Both the position numbers and the translations under genes were made by a program. Shown here one piece after another: positions 11,775 to 32,200 of a stretch of 64,000 nucleotides of DNA. Where the stretch lies: the NCBI GenBank assembly GCA_964036275.1, contig OZ038440.1, forward strand, positions 8,531,690 to 8,595,689. The letters are read 5' to 3'. The stretch is from Litoditis marina. Its lineage: Eukaryota > Nematoda > Chromadorea > Rhabditida > Rhabditidae. Numbering within the stretch: the first letter of the stretch is position 1; every line of letters begins with the position of its first letter. The notes below the pieces were generated by a model. It had not been told where the DNA came from, did no database searches, and saw only the letters and a program-made list of their open reading frames with translations.

Positions 11775-13109
11775 ACATAGAGCGCGAGTCCTCTCTCTAA
11801 CATAGGGCGCGGGAAATCTCCTCTAACATAGAACGTGAGTCCTTTCCCTAACATAGGGCGCGGGAGATCCCCCCTAACATAGAGCGCGACACCTCTCTCT
11901 AACATAGGGCGCGATTTCTCTCTCTCTCTCTCTAACATAGAGCGCGAGTCCTCTCTCTAGCATAGGGCGCGGAAAATCCCCCTAACATAGAACGTGAGTC
12001 CTTTCTCTAACATAGGGCGCGGGAGATCCCCCCTAACATAGAGCGCGAGACCTCTCTCTAACATAGGGCGCGATTTCTCTCTCTCTATCTCTAACATAGA
12101 GCGCGAGTCCTCTCTCTAACATAGGGCGTGGGAGATCCCCCCTAACATAGAGCGCGAGACCTCTCTCTAACACAGGGCGTGGGAGATCCCCTAACATAGA
12201 ACGTGAGTCCTTCCTCTAACATAGGGCGCGGGAAATCCCCCCTAACATAGAGCGCGAGACCTCTCTCTCTCTCTAACATAGAGCGCGAGTCCTCTCTCTA
12301 ACATAGGGCGGGGAAATCCCCCTAACATAGAACGTGAGTCCTTTCTCTAACATAGGGCGCGGGAGATCCCCCCTAACATAGAGCGCGAGTCCTCTCTCTA
12401 ACATAGGGCGCGATTTCTCTCTCTCTAACATAGAGCGCGAGACCTCTCTCTAACATAGGGCGTGAGAGATCCCCCCTAACATAGAGCGCGAGACCTCTCT
12501 CTAACATAGAGCGTGGGAGATCCCCTAACATAGAGCGCGAGACCTCTCTCTGGCATAGAGCGCGAGACCTCTCTCTCTCTCTCTCTGGCATAAATCGCAA
12601 GACCTTTCTCTAACGTAGAGCGCGAAATCTTTATCTAACATAGAGCGCGAAACCGCTCTCTAACACATAGCGCGAGACCTCTCTGTGGCATAGATCGCGA
12701 GATCTCTCTCTTCAACATACAGCGCGACTTTTCTCTAACATAGGGCGCGATTTCTCTCTCTCTCTAACATAGGGCGCGAGACTATTTTTTAACATCGGGC
12801 GCGGAAAAATGAGAACAACAGAATTGAAAAATCTCTTTTTGTCTACTATTTTTGATGTGTAGAGAGTCTTCTTTTCTATCTTGTCAGCAGCATTCAGGAA
12901 GTAGGGAGCCCCAGTGGCCTTTACAGCAGCACTTCCAACCATCCATCAAATTCACGGCAGCAGCTTCAGTCCAGTGCGGGCATGCTCGGAGCGAACAGAG
13001 AGTTCGAATGGCTCTCCCTCTTCCGGCCGCGCTTATATACCCATTTTCCTACCCTGTAAGCCATTCCTGTTAACCGTGACGGCGTGAAACTCGTCTATCC
13101 TGTTTAGAG

Positions 13110-13380
13110 AAATTTTCTATTGCCAAATTCCAGCAACAGCCGGTTGGGAAAAATGAAATCACACGCTGCCCACGCCATTTGCCTCACCCAGCTTGCCTCA
13201 GTTTCCTCACCATTTTTCGACCAAAAGTGCAGCAAAAAGTTTCAGACAAACCAAATAGGCGAATTATAGAAAGGGACAAGGAAGGTCGCCGGCGGCTAAA
13301 GCCGCCTCCGCCTCCCTTGTTTTTATTCCGGGCTGGCGAGAGTTTCCTGGTCCTGTTTTTTTCTGAAAATGGACCGCGAA
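13110..13380. repeat. Inter-array module with GC-rich hairpin, copy 3
   Basis: Leader CCAGCAACAGCCGG, then CGACCAAAAGTGCA, TTTCAGACA and AGGCGAATTATAGAAAGGGA, then the same 45-base hairpin (13276-13320) and ATTCCGGGCTGGCGAGAG. A third leader without a hairpin occurs at 15110-15305, with CGACTAAAAGTGCA, TTTCAGACATAC and CAGGCGAATTATAGAAAGGG. Confidence 0.8.
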
Positions 13381-16039
13381 AGCTCTCCTTAACAGTGCGA
13401 GACCTCTCCAGAGCGCGAGTCCTCTCTTTAACATTGAGCGCAAAACCTTTCCCTTACATAGAGCGCAAGACCTCTCTCTAACATAGAGCGCGAAACCTCT
13501 CCTTACCATAGAGCGCGAAACTTCTCCCTAAGATAGAGCGTGGAATTTCTTCCTTATCATAGAGTGCGAAACTTCTCCCTAACATAGAACGCGAAACTTC
13601 TCCCTAACATAGAACGCGAAACTTCTCCCTAACATAGAACGCAAAATCTCTTCTTACATAGAGCGTGAAATTTCTTCCTAACATATAGCGCGAAACTTCT
13701 CCCTAACATAGAGCGCGGAATTTCTTTCTTACCATAGAGCGCGAAACTTCTCCCTAACATAGAACGTGAAACTTCTCCCTAACATAGAGCGCGTCTCGCT
13801 CAAATAGGGCGCGGGAGTTTCCTTTACCTTTACCATAGAGCGCGAAACTTCTCCCTAACATAGAGCGCGGAATTTTTTCCTTACCATAGAGCGCGAAACT
13901 TCTCTCTAACATAGAACGTGAAACTTCTCCCTAACATAGAGCGCGGAATTTCTTCCTTACCATAGAGCGCGAAACTTCTCCCTAACATAGAGCGCGTCTC
14001 GCTCAAATAGGGCGCATGAGTTTCCTTTACCTTTACCATAGAGCGCGAAACTTCTCACTAACATAGACCGCGGAATTTTTTCCTTACCATAGAGCGCGAA
14101 ACTTCTCCCTAACATAGAACGTGAAACTTCTCCCTAACATAGAGCGCGAAACTTCTCCCTAACATAGAGCGCGGAATTTCTTTCTTACCATAGAGCGCGA
14201 AACTTCTCCCTAACATAGAGCGCGGAATTTTTTCCTTACCATAGAGCGCGAAACTTCTCCCTAACATAGTGAAACTTCTCCCTAACATAGAACGTGAAAC
14301 TTCTCCCTAACATAGACCGCGGAATTTTTTCCTTACCATAGAGCGCGAAACTTCTCCCTAACATAGAACGTGAAACTTCTCCCTAACATATAGCGCGAAA
14401 CTTCTCCCTAACATAGAGCGCGGAATTTCTTTCTTACCATAGAGCGCGAAACTTCTCCCTAACATAGAGCGCGTCTCGCTCAAATAGGGCGCGGGAGTTT
14501 CCTTTACCTTTACCATAGAGCGCGAAACTTCTCCCTAACATAGAGCGCGGAATTTTTTCCTTACCATAGAGCGCGAAACTTCTCCCTAACATAGTGAAAC
14601 TTCTCCCTAACATAGAGCGCGAAACTTCTCCCTAACATAGAGCGCGGAATTTCTTCCTTACCATAGAGCGCGAAACTTATCCCTAACATAGAGCGCGGAA
14701 TTTCTTCCTTACCATAGAGCGCGAAACTTCTCCCTAACATAGAGCGCGTTTCGCTCAAATAGAGCGCGGAAGTTTCCTTTACCTTTACCATAGGGCGCGG
14801 AAGTTCCCCCTAACTTAGGGCTCGGGAGTTTCCCTTAACATAGAGCGCGGGAGTTTCCCTTAACATACAGCGCGGGAGTTCTCCCTATCAATGAGCGCGG
14901 TAGTTCCCCTTAACTTATGGTGCGGAAGTTCTCCCTAACTTAGAGCGCGGGATTTCTCGGCTAACACAGGGCGCGGGACTTTTCCCGAATATTGTTCGCG
15001 GGAGTTCCCGAGAACTTATGGCGTGGAAGTTCCCCCTAACTTAGGGCGCAGGAGTTTCTCTTAACATAGAGACAAAGGTTCTATCGCTACGCTAGGGTTT
15101 TCTCTAAAAAAATATGATCCACCCTTCCCACACTACTGCCAATGAGAAATGAAAAACATACAGCTCACGTTCGCTCACGGCTTTTCTCAGTTTTCAACAA
15201 AAAGTGCATTTGCTTCATTTGCTTCTCTCTTTTTCGACTAAAAGTGCACGATTTGGGTTTCAGACATACATACATACCAAGCAGGCGAATTATAGAAAGG
15301 GATTATTTAAACATATTTTTTGGTTCTGTTCAGCTTCAGGTGATGCGATAGAATGATGCTCATTGTTATGGTTTCATCAGGCCTGTGAATGTAGTTTGAA
15401 CCAGGAAGATGCTGTATCAAAAATGTGAGGTTTGAATAAAGTTACACTATTCGAACGTGAAACGTGTTGCGCGAAACTTCACGCATCACTGATATAAGAT
15501 ATAATAACACCCCAACCTTGACAACTTTGCCTAACTATTTGTCCAGGTCCTATGCTTCGCGAACCAGTTGAACATGCAGGGACTGAAGAAAGAACTGACT
15601 GAAAAACAATTCTGGTAAAATGTACGAATTTGGACACATTTTGAATATACTCATATATTATACGTGCGGTTTCTCGATTTTAGACATTTCAACGAATGTA
15701 ATGCCCCGATTTATAAGATACATGGAACAATGCCGATCATCGCTCTTTAACGGATATGATCTCATTGATACACGCACACCTGATATGTACCCTCCTGCAG
15801 AATGAATGAAACTATAGTCCTAACTATCTGAACGTAGAAACCGAGAGTATGAAGGCCCCGAGTCCGGGATAAACAAAACAGAAAACGTCCCATCATAGTA
15901 TATTATGGAAGGTTTCGTTTCTCATATTATGATCAAATTGGACAAAAAACAAATTTGGTAATTATGCATTGACGTCGACACTTGTGCGAGAAAAAGTGGT
16001 GATTCACAAGTTTGGTCCAAAAATTCAGCTAAAATTCTA

Positions 16040-16165
16040 AAACTGTAGGAGTGACCGAAAGGGGTTGCTTTCGGCAACCGCTCCACCTGACCCGGGTGCA
16101 AACCCCGCACAGCGCCGTATCTATCTAGCGGACCGCAGGAGCTAGCAATGAAGCTCATCCATGTT
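16040..16165 (+). repeat. Diverged tRNA-derived SINE copy
   Basis: Contains GGGTGCAAACCCC at the B-box place, then CGCCGTATCTATCTAGCGG, ACCGCAGGAGCT and CTCATCCATG. These align in order with CGCGGTATCTTCATGGCGG, ACCGCATGAGCT and CTCACCCATG of the SINE at 58548-58794. The head is poorly conserved. Confidence 0.65.
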
Positions 16166-16555
16166 CATTCTGACCGTTTTCATTTATGGTTAATATCGAT
16201 ATAACGTATGGGCGTTTGTTCCAATATAAAGTTGATAAAAGGGAACAACGGATGGAATAGGCCGTACACAAGTTCGTTTTTTATTTAACCTGACCACTGC
16301 ATTCCACTATAGTTTACGAACGTAGAGTTAAAACCGATTATGGGGGATACTGGTCGCAGATTTCTGAGAAACGCGTAAATCACATGTGAGAGGCGCGTTG
16401 GCGAGTGGAAACTGGACGTACAGCTTTGAACTTGCGTCTCTGGTCCGTCAAAAGCGGATCTGTGAGATTCTTAGAATTTGGTTCCTGGTCCACCCCACTG
16501 AATCACATCCGCCAGCGATGAAGCTAAGGGACAAGTTCTATGTTTTGGTTTACCT

Positions 16556-16735
16556 GGCGGCGTAGCAATCCCTCCAATCTCACGAGAAGTTTATATGAGT
16601 TTGTCATGAGATACCTCATGAGCTACTCATGAACTCTCAATGTTGTAGCATAGCAATCGATGGAATCTCATGATAAGCTCATGCGAATAGCTCACGAGGT
16701 ACCTCATGAGATTTTTGAGGGATTGCTACGCCGCC
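16556..16735. mobile_element. MITE (family B), 180 bp
   Basis: Terminal inverted repeats are GGCGGCGTAGCAATCCCTC and GAGGGATTGCTACGCCGCC, 19 bp and perfect. The interior has repeated CTCATGAG-type palindromes (ATGAGATACCTCATGAGCTA and ACGAGGTACCTCATGAG). No coding capacity. Confidence 0.9.
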
Positions 16736-16823
16736 TGTCAACGTACAAATGAAAAACTGAAAAAAATTGTGACAAAGTGGAAAAAATCGGTTGAGCCGAA
16801 CTATATCGTCACCATCTGACCAA

Positions 16824-17003
16824 GCGGCCTAGCAAACCTCCACGAGAAACTTATATAAGTTTTTCATGAGAATCTAACGAACACCTCACGAGCTACTCTT
16901 GAACTTTCTATTGCAGCCGAGCGAACAATAGAGTATCATGAGAAGTTTGTGAGATATTGCTCATGAGGTATCTCATTAGCTTTTTGAGAAATCGCTACCG
17001 CGC
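16824..17003. mobile_element. Diverged second copy of MITE family B
   Basis: Ends GCGGCCTAGCAAACCTC and GAGAAATCGCTACCGCGCC, with the same interior order as the 16556-16735 copy (ACGAGAAACTTATATAAGTT, CACGAGCTACTC, CTCATGAGGTATCTCAT). It is 88 bp away from the first copy and in the same orientation. Confidence 0.75.
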
Positions 17004-17524
17004 CAGATCGAGATCACATTAGAGCATGATTAGGCATTGAAAGTTGACGAAAAGTTGGTCAGGTTATGCTTACATGACTGGGAGCTAATTACTTTTATGA
17101 CTTCGCCGCGGTGCTTGAAATTCACCGGAATCGAAAAGCAGTAGAAACGAGAGCGATATGTGTGTCTGTAGTTCTTAAGAAATACAAATAAGGGTTCGGA
17201 GAACCATAATATGGCCATGTTTTTCAACGTAACCATTACGCGGTGAAAACAAGTAGTTTGAACAAGCTGTTCAGGGTTTTTTGTTACTCCGTCGCTCAAA
17301 TTCAATTCTGAACATTGATGAACTATTACTAGTGAGTTCACGAATGACAAAACGTGAAAGGCAGTTCAAACTTGTTCGAAGGTTAGTCTATGTTTGTTAA
17401 ATATATCTATATTCTAAGCGAAAGTGTATGTAGTCTGTAACATGAAAGTGAAACTCGTCTTATCATTCGAGCGAAATTCCGAGAGTGAGAAATCTGCGAC
17501 AGTGGATTGAGCGAAATCCCGGGT

Positions 17525-17532
17525 GTATAAAT
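17525..17532 (+). promoter_or_regulatory. TATA box of the Warthog-Hog gene
   Basis: TATAAATA 59 bases before the start codon, preceded by GC-richer sequence. A start site about 30 bases downstream would give a short 5' leader. Confidence 0.55.
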
Positions 17533-17590
17533 AAGACTCCGCGGGCCATTGCAACAGTTTCGGCTGCATCTTCATTCAGCTCTCGCTAAA

Positions 17591-25350
<7,760 letters not shown>

Positions 25351-25706
25351 AATTAAGTATTTGAGAGAATAAATAATGTACAAAACACAATTTTCAGAAA
25401 CATCTGCCCTTCTCCGTAGATGCTGTGTTCTCTTTGATGAGTCTGGCTGTTCCCGGCGGATTGAAGGAATTGTAATATCATAATAATATTGTATTCATGC
25501 TCATTACCTCATAAACATATTTATTTATCTAATGTATGTACATATCCACATTTAACGATTGCACTGTAAGATTGCACTCTCTTTTCCATGAACTCAAGAA
25601 AGATCATCAATTGGTCATCAGTAGTAAAACTCATCAGAAAAAAGTTGACGGAGAGTTTGTCTGGTTCGAACATGACAGGCATACCTCATGAGTAGGATAT
25701 CAATAC

Positions 25707-25760
<54 letters not shown>

Positions 25761-25959
25761 TTATAATTTTCCGTTTAGAACAGGGCTCAAATTGAACGAT
25801 ACGTTTTAAGTAAACGGTATGTCCCACCTCACTATCAGCATGCTAACCCGCAAGATCGTTGATTTATGCAGGAATACTAGACTAAAGCTCAATGTTGCGC
25901 TGCCGGTGAACTTTATGATGACTTAGAACATTATTATACACATAGTTTAGGTTAGAAAA
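25351..25959 (+). repeat. Tandem duplication, copy 2
   Basis: This 609 bp unit follows copy 1 head to tail. I find no difference from copy 1 outside the (AT)n run, which is only about 44 bp here (25713-25756). The run accounts for the difference in length. Confidence 0.95.
25398..25475 (+). pseudogene. Duplicated last exon of the Warthog-Hog gene
   Basis: An intact copy of exon 16 (acceptor TTTTCAG, frame encoding KHLPFSVDAVFSLMSLAVPG, stop) 691 bp downstream of the original. Its acceptor is identical, so it could be an alternative last exon encoding the same C-terminus with a different downstream UTR. More likely it is a by-product of the segmental duplication. Confidence 0.8.
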
Positions 25960-26276
25960 TAATATTAACAACATTTTCTTTCATTTGGTGCCGTGCCTCC
26001 AATGAGACTCTCATGAATCATCAAAGAAACTTCATAAAATATTCAAAAAAAATCCAAACTCAGAAAGAAGATGTTTGAGAAAAATTTCATCAAAAAAGTT
26101 CTTCACGAATATAGTATATCTAACTTCAATTGATGAGGAACAATGAGAATATTCTGCGCAATGTTAAACAAATACTGTACATTTTATCGTTAATATGTAA
26201 CATACAAGCTCGAAATTATGAAATTTACCCGAGTAAGAAAGCATCGTAAGTATTTACAAAATAAAGACATTTTTTA

Positions 26277-29200
26277 TCAGTTCGATGCGTTCATTTGAGC
26301 GATTTTCATCAGTTTCTTCTGATAGTAATACGTCCAATATATGATCTGAAACAATGAAACAATCAAATATCGGCTGATTGTGGAAAATAGGGCAGTAACT
26401 TGCGGAAAATTTTTGACAACGTTGACGTTCGATAAACGTTTCACCAATTTCAAAACTTAGGAAAGAGTTTCATTCGCCATGTGATCTCGAAACAGCGGTA
26501 TGCGAGAAGCTTATTCAACTAACGTTCTTTAAACTTTCCTTGAATGAAGCTCTCACTAAAAACACTGTATTCTCGTTCTGGAATAACTCACATTAAAAAG
26601 TGTGAAGCATGCGGGGAACATCAAACTAGAAATCCGATCGATTTTTTCCGCACTCCACTCATTTCCTTGCCAGAATCTGTAACTTCGATATTACAGGCCT
26701 TGCTATTTTCAAAGCAAGCTCGTATGGCGTATTTCGTTCTACTCCACTGTGTTTGTAGTGTGATCGCGTTCATTTTTGGCCGACCTTGACCAATAGCGAC
26801 GTGGATAGAGATCAAGCTACAACTAAGATTTGGTCGATCCCTAAACAGGAAACGCTGTCGGAAAGAAGTATTTGTTTTTTTTTCTGTTTTTTTAGACAGT
26901 TTTCAGTTGAATCTTGGTGCGTTCATCTGATTGTTCGATTGGTTGATGGAGGTTACCACGCATATAAAAGCGCGACATTGTCATTCTAAAGTTCTGTGTT
27001 TCGTCCAACAGTGTTTCGAAACACTCAACTCTACACTAAGGCAATAATTTGGATGCAGTTCGGTTACTAGCAGACGTATCTTACTGGAATATTTGTCATT
27101 GAGAAGTGTCAGTTGTATGTTCATTTATCACTGATATGTGTTTATTTTTTTGCTCATTATTTTATTCCATCAACACTCTTGATACTCATTGGACAATAGC
27201 CATTCATTTGTCCGTAAAATATAGCGTCCATGAATTTCTATTAAAGTAGGACAATTATGTGGACAAATCCCGACTTATCGGTCCTTTGAACTGGAATTGT
27301 TAAATGTATTGCAGTTTAGAGAACCGAACCGTTGGTATTGGTCCACATAATCCACATAATCGTCCTTCTTCCATATGATTATTACCTTCTGAATCTGAAG
27401 TACGCTCTCCACCCGGGACCCGATCTTTCGATGGGTAGAATGAATCGTTTTTCGTATCTACAGAGTCCTGCTGGCGACGACTCGAAAGTGTCCAGTTGTT
27501 CTAGCTGGGGCGGCTGAAATAACTAAATTTTAGAACAGCAAACAGACATAACTTCATTTTCTTTCATAGCCGTGGGTTTTCAACTAAATTGTAGGGAGTC
27601 AACGAATCTGGATTGTAGTTCGATCTACCTTTAGGATCAAATTGCTAGCGCTAACCCAGCTGAACACCCTGAAGAAGCAGACATGTTTCTTTTCTGCCTA
27701 ACTTTCTCTGAGCAACCATGAAAACCACTCGATTGAGTAAACAGCGTGAGGTATGGCTAGGTTTTGTGCATAATTGTGGCTTCGAAAGGGTCAAGCAGAA
27801 AATATCTACCATTCTTAAACTTTCGCGATTCGTTTAATGAGAAGGAAAGACTTGATTTGTTCACTTTTTGCTGATCAGCTTAGAGATGTTTAGGTAAATA
27901 AAGCTAATCTACCTTTTTCTTGGAGGATTTTCGCTTTTTGCCGATGTCGTCGTTTTTGACCTTGTTTCCAACTATGGCCAGTTCCAATAGACTGCAGAAT
28001 ACAAACGTCATCGAAGCCAGCATCCAAACATCTGAAAAAATAATTCCAAGTTGTCTCAGATGTATAGATCACCATGAACATAATAATTTCGACCTAAAAA
28101 AGTTACGCCACATCTGGCGGAGTAGCAGCATGTGGCAAACCTCTAACTCAGAACTGATGTATAGATCACTATGAAAATAATAATTTAGACCTAACAAAGT
28201 TACGCCACATCTGGCGGAGTAGCAGCCTGTGGCAAACCTCTAACTCAGAACTGCGGTTTTTGAAAGGACATTTAGGATATTTCATTTGAACAGCATATAC
28301 TTTTTTCTGACAATACGATTCTCAGAGCACGACTACAGTAATGTCAGACTACTGTACTACTCAAAGAGGTGTGGAAAATGAGAAAATAAAGACGTGGAAT
28401 AAGATTATATACCTATTGCTTTGATGTACGAAACTCTTGGTAGATTTCGCATAATGTTTCCGAACTGGAATATCATGGCTAGCAGCGCATTCACTCCCAG
28501 CATAGTTCTCGCCGGAATCGCACGAGGCCCGAGTGAGAAAGAGATCCAGCTAAAATCAACGATTATTTTATTCTGTTTATTGTTAGTTGCGTTTCTCTCA
28601 CGACCCATACGTTTCAGTAAGGATACATGTTACTGTCATGTGATGTAGCTGTACTTAAACCGCGTTTCTCAACCAAATTCGGGTGAAATTTGTTTTTCGA
28701 AGTAAAACATTCGAACGTTTAACAATCCTATTCAGTTAGAACCGTTTGAAACAGCGCGAGACTGGTTTCCTGGTTTGAGCCATGTTTATGGATAATTCAC
28801 ACTTGCTGTGCAAAGAATAAACATACAACCAAAATAATCAAACTGAACCAGTTCAGATAGTTGCTTCAATTTCGCAGTGTAAATAGTAAATATAAGTAAT
28901 AGGAATCACCTTATAAAAATGGTGAGATAGGTGGGTAGATAGGCCTGCATGAAGTACCAGACGTATCGCCTTTCGAACGTGAGTCTCACGTGAAGTTCGT
29001 CCCACATACCCGCAGGATATGGCTGAAATGTAAATGTGATTCTAAGACTTTAAAAATATGTATAACGTTTTAACCAGGATGAATTTCGTCAACAAAAATT
29101 TGTAGCGAATAATAATAAAACCTGCATAAATGAACGGACCCAGCACAATTGATATTTATTACCGTTGATACTCCTGCTTGCGACTTACGTCTAATAAAAA

Positions 29201-32200
29201 CATCTACTGACAATCGTAACAAATCCAGACAAAAATGAACATCAGTGACTTGTGCTAGCAGTTCTTACAAGCTTGGGTTTTCAATTGACGTCTATTTTTT
29301 GTACAACCACGGTTAGGGATACATGGAATTCTAGAATCTATGACTCAATTTGATTCAGCGAATTCTCAATTAAGGAGATACAATGAAAATTGGATGCCGT
29401 GAGTTATTGGATGTCTCACCTCAGTGACCCAGGTGGGTTTGATTTTGATGAGATCGAAGTCCGGTAGCACGATCGGAGCAGTTGTAATGACGGGCGAAGT
29501 ATCTGACCACCTCATCTCCACCTCTTGCTGGTTGTAGTTGAAACTGAAACAACAAACTGATGTGAAAGTGATTAAACTTTTATATGCTGCGAGCTCATAC
29601 AAATACTACCTAAGGTGATAAACACCATTTTCAACAGAATACTTCGCCTTTTAAGAAAGTTTTAAAACTCTCTGAGTCTGCAAACACACTAAAGGTTTAT
29701 GATTGCACCTCTCTCTCTGGGGGAGAGGTCAAGCTACGAACGCATTGAACGGCGTCTTATAGAGTTGCCAGATTGATCACTATATGTGAGTTTAAAAAGT
29801 TTTGCAGACTTTCTACGAATAGTAATATGGATCTCGCTCACCTCTCATAAATCAAATTGCACTCTTGGATGTCCAGCGGAAACAGTTCCAGTGACAGTGA
29901 GCAGGGTCCTTTCACGTTTACTCGCTGAAACGTGTATTTTGCACGTTTTCAATCTTCTAGTCGCAGTTCGCGCATCTATTTCACCACAATAGGTCAAGTA
30001 TAATTTGAGGTACAATCAGAACAGAAGTAAAGCTATTTTAAAAAGAAGTTAAAATAAAACCGATTCGAACTAATTATTCGGTGAATAGCTGAATAGTGAA
30101 GAAAAGTCAACGAAAAACAAGAGAGTATGAGAAATGACCAACAAAAAAACTCACGTAGTTCACCCAAACCGTGCCATTTGGATATAACATCAGAAACACG
30201 TTCCTGTAATTAGAAAGACGTCTAAAATAAATTTAGAAGATTTTGTAAGTAAACACTTGAATCACAGCTCAGGCGGCCTTTTCTTAGAGTTGCGCTGATG
30301 ACCTAGACTCCTTGCAGTGTTTGTAGTTCGTTCCTGTTATTATCTGGTCGAATCTCGAAAATGCGCACGTATGAAGATAGCAAACTAGAACGATAAACTA
30401 CTTAAATCCTGAATCTTACATCGTTCTCGTTCGATTCATTAAGAACATGCTCACAGTTTACCTGACATCGTTCTCAAACCTATTTTTTCCGTCAATAAGA
30501 TAGAAGATGCATTCACTTTACATTCTCAACAATACGGTGTTCCTTCATGTTTTATTGTTTTTGTTCACGTCACGTTTGGATAGTACGTGTCCAAACACCA
30601 CGTTGCAACCTCTATCACCCGAAATAGGGTAAACCAAGTTGATTTCCGGCTAGTGTCGAGTCATTCGCGAATTCCCTCTAATTGGTTGCCGTCGGCGCCG
30701 TGTGTCGCCCATATTAGATAGTCGAGAATCACTCACTTGAACGGCGAATCGTGAATCTCGGCGAACTTGCTGTTGATGAAACAGCTGTTCGGCGTCCACA
30801 GACGCTCCAGAACCTAAAACCCTAGCGATTAACTAAAAATACAAAGACCATTAATATTGATTTTCGTTTTTTGAAGAGCTAGTTGAGACGTTTTAAAGAG
30901 AAAACACTTTAACTGTTTGAGTTCACAATGTGCGTGTCTCCTGTTATAACTATTCAGAATGTTCTAGCAGTTGACTTCTTCTATACCTTCCTGTCTTCAC
31001 CCACGTTCCCGAAAGCAAATAACGGCACCAAAAATTATGAGAGAGTGAATATACCGCATCCTTTTCTGATTAAGTTCACAAATTTTGCATTTATTATGGT
31101 TACCTCCGTAGTTGGTATTATTAGTTAATAATATGATGTATCATTTTACTTTTTGCTTTTCTATTACGTTCAGGTTGGCACTCAGTTATGTAGGTGACTC
31201 TGAGTGCTCCTATCTTATCAACACTTCCGTTTTGTATTAAGCGAGCGCTAAATACGATTATCACAGGAAGTGGCAGAATGGAACGCTGATGTTCGAATGA
31301 AAAAGTTCGTCATGACAAATTAGAAACAGCAAATCATGCAACACCCTTTAGTGGTAGTTTGTAACGTAAGTGAGACAAGAAAGGTAAAAATTAGTTAGAG
31401 AAACGGGTGATTCCCCTCACAAATGGCACCAGATCCATTGAACCAATACGTGAATATTTGATCCTAGTAATGAATCGAGCAGTTCTCAAGAAGTCATTTT
31501 GATCAGGAAATTGTAAGTCAAAACAGCGATGCAATTGTTCATCAGTTGTTGCTGGGGGAGATTACAATTGTTCTTGCACGAGAATAGTGTGTGCCTTTTT
31601 ACAACACAGAAATGAGGATAACTTCATAATCGTGATGTTTTTTTGGCGATGTTCATTGTATTACGTTGCTAGTCGCAAACAGTCACGTGTAAGATGTTAC
31701 AAATAAATCAAACCTGGTGACTGAGCGACAAGTTCTGTTTACACGGCGACATTGTCTCGAAGTTCAACGCGGGATCCAGCCACATTTCGTTGATGTAAAT
31801 GTCCATCTGAGTACGTATGCTAGAAGATCCCGGCACCTTCATCCAATTCTGCGTCTCTCGCTTTGTCTCACTCTTTCTGGTCTCTTACATCCCGGCGGGA
31901 TGTAAGAGCAGAGAAATAGCGTGTTTTTGAGGAGAGGCAGGATGGGATGAAAGTGCCGGAAGCTTCTAGCATACGTACTTTAAAGCAAATGAAAACTAGT
32001 AAATTTGAGTTTCACAACCTTTGAATTATTCAGGGTTAACACGGAACAGTCAGTCAGATCAGCATATGTGATTCATCTGTACGAACACAATGTTGTAGAA
32101 CTACCGCTTTCTTAGCAACATATTTCTCTGTAGAGAGAGAGTCGGAAAAATGTTCAACTTCATAGACAACCTAACCGAACACTATATTCAAACAGTACAT

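Larger units (their letters stand above)
10587..15090. repeat. Satellite array, about 25-27 bp units built on CATAGAGCGCG
   Basis: Over 100 units share the core ACATAGAGCGCG. Three sub-domains differ in the linker: GGTAGTTCTCCTTA (10680-11170), GAGTCCTCTCTCTA with GGGCGCGGGAGATCC (11540-12800), and GAAACTTCTCCCTA with GGAATTTCTTCCTTACC (13380-14790). The last domain also has longer blocks headed GTCTCGCTCAAATAGGGCGC at about 13793, 13998, 14473 and 14748, which is higher-order structure. Open frames inside the array are low-complexity artefacts. Confidence 0.95.
15091..17524. other. Intergenic region with SINE and MITE copies
   Basis: Holds the orphan satellite leader (15110-15305), a degraded SINE (16040-16165) and two related MITEs (16556-16735 and 16824-17003). 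No coding exon is supported in the rest. Confidence 0.6.

Noticed and set aside
11687..14791. Arg/Glu-rich open frames within the CATAGAGCGCG array
   Set aside because: They are produced by the satellite units and (CT)n runs, with no start context, splice sites or family match.
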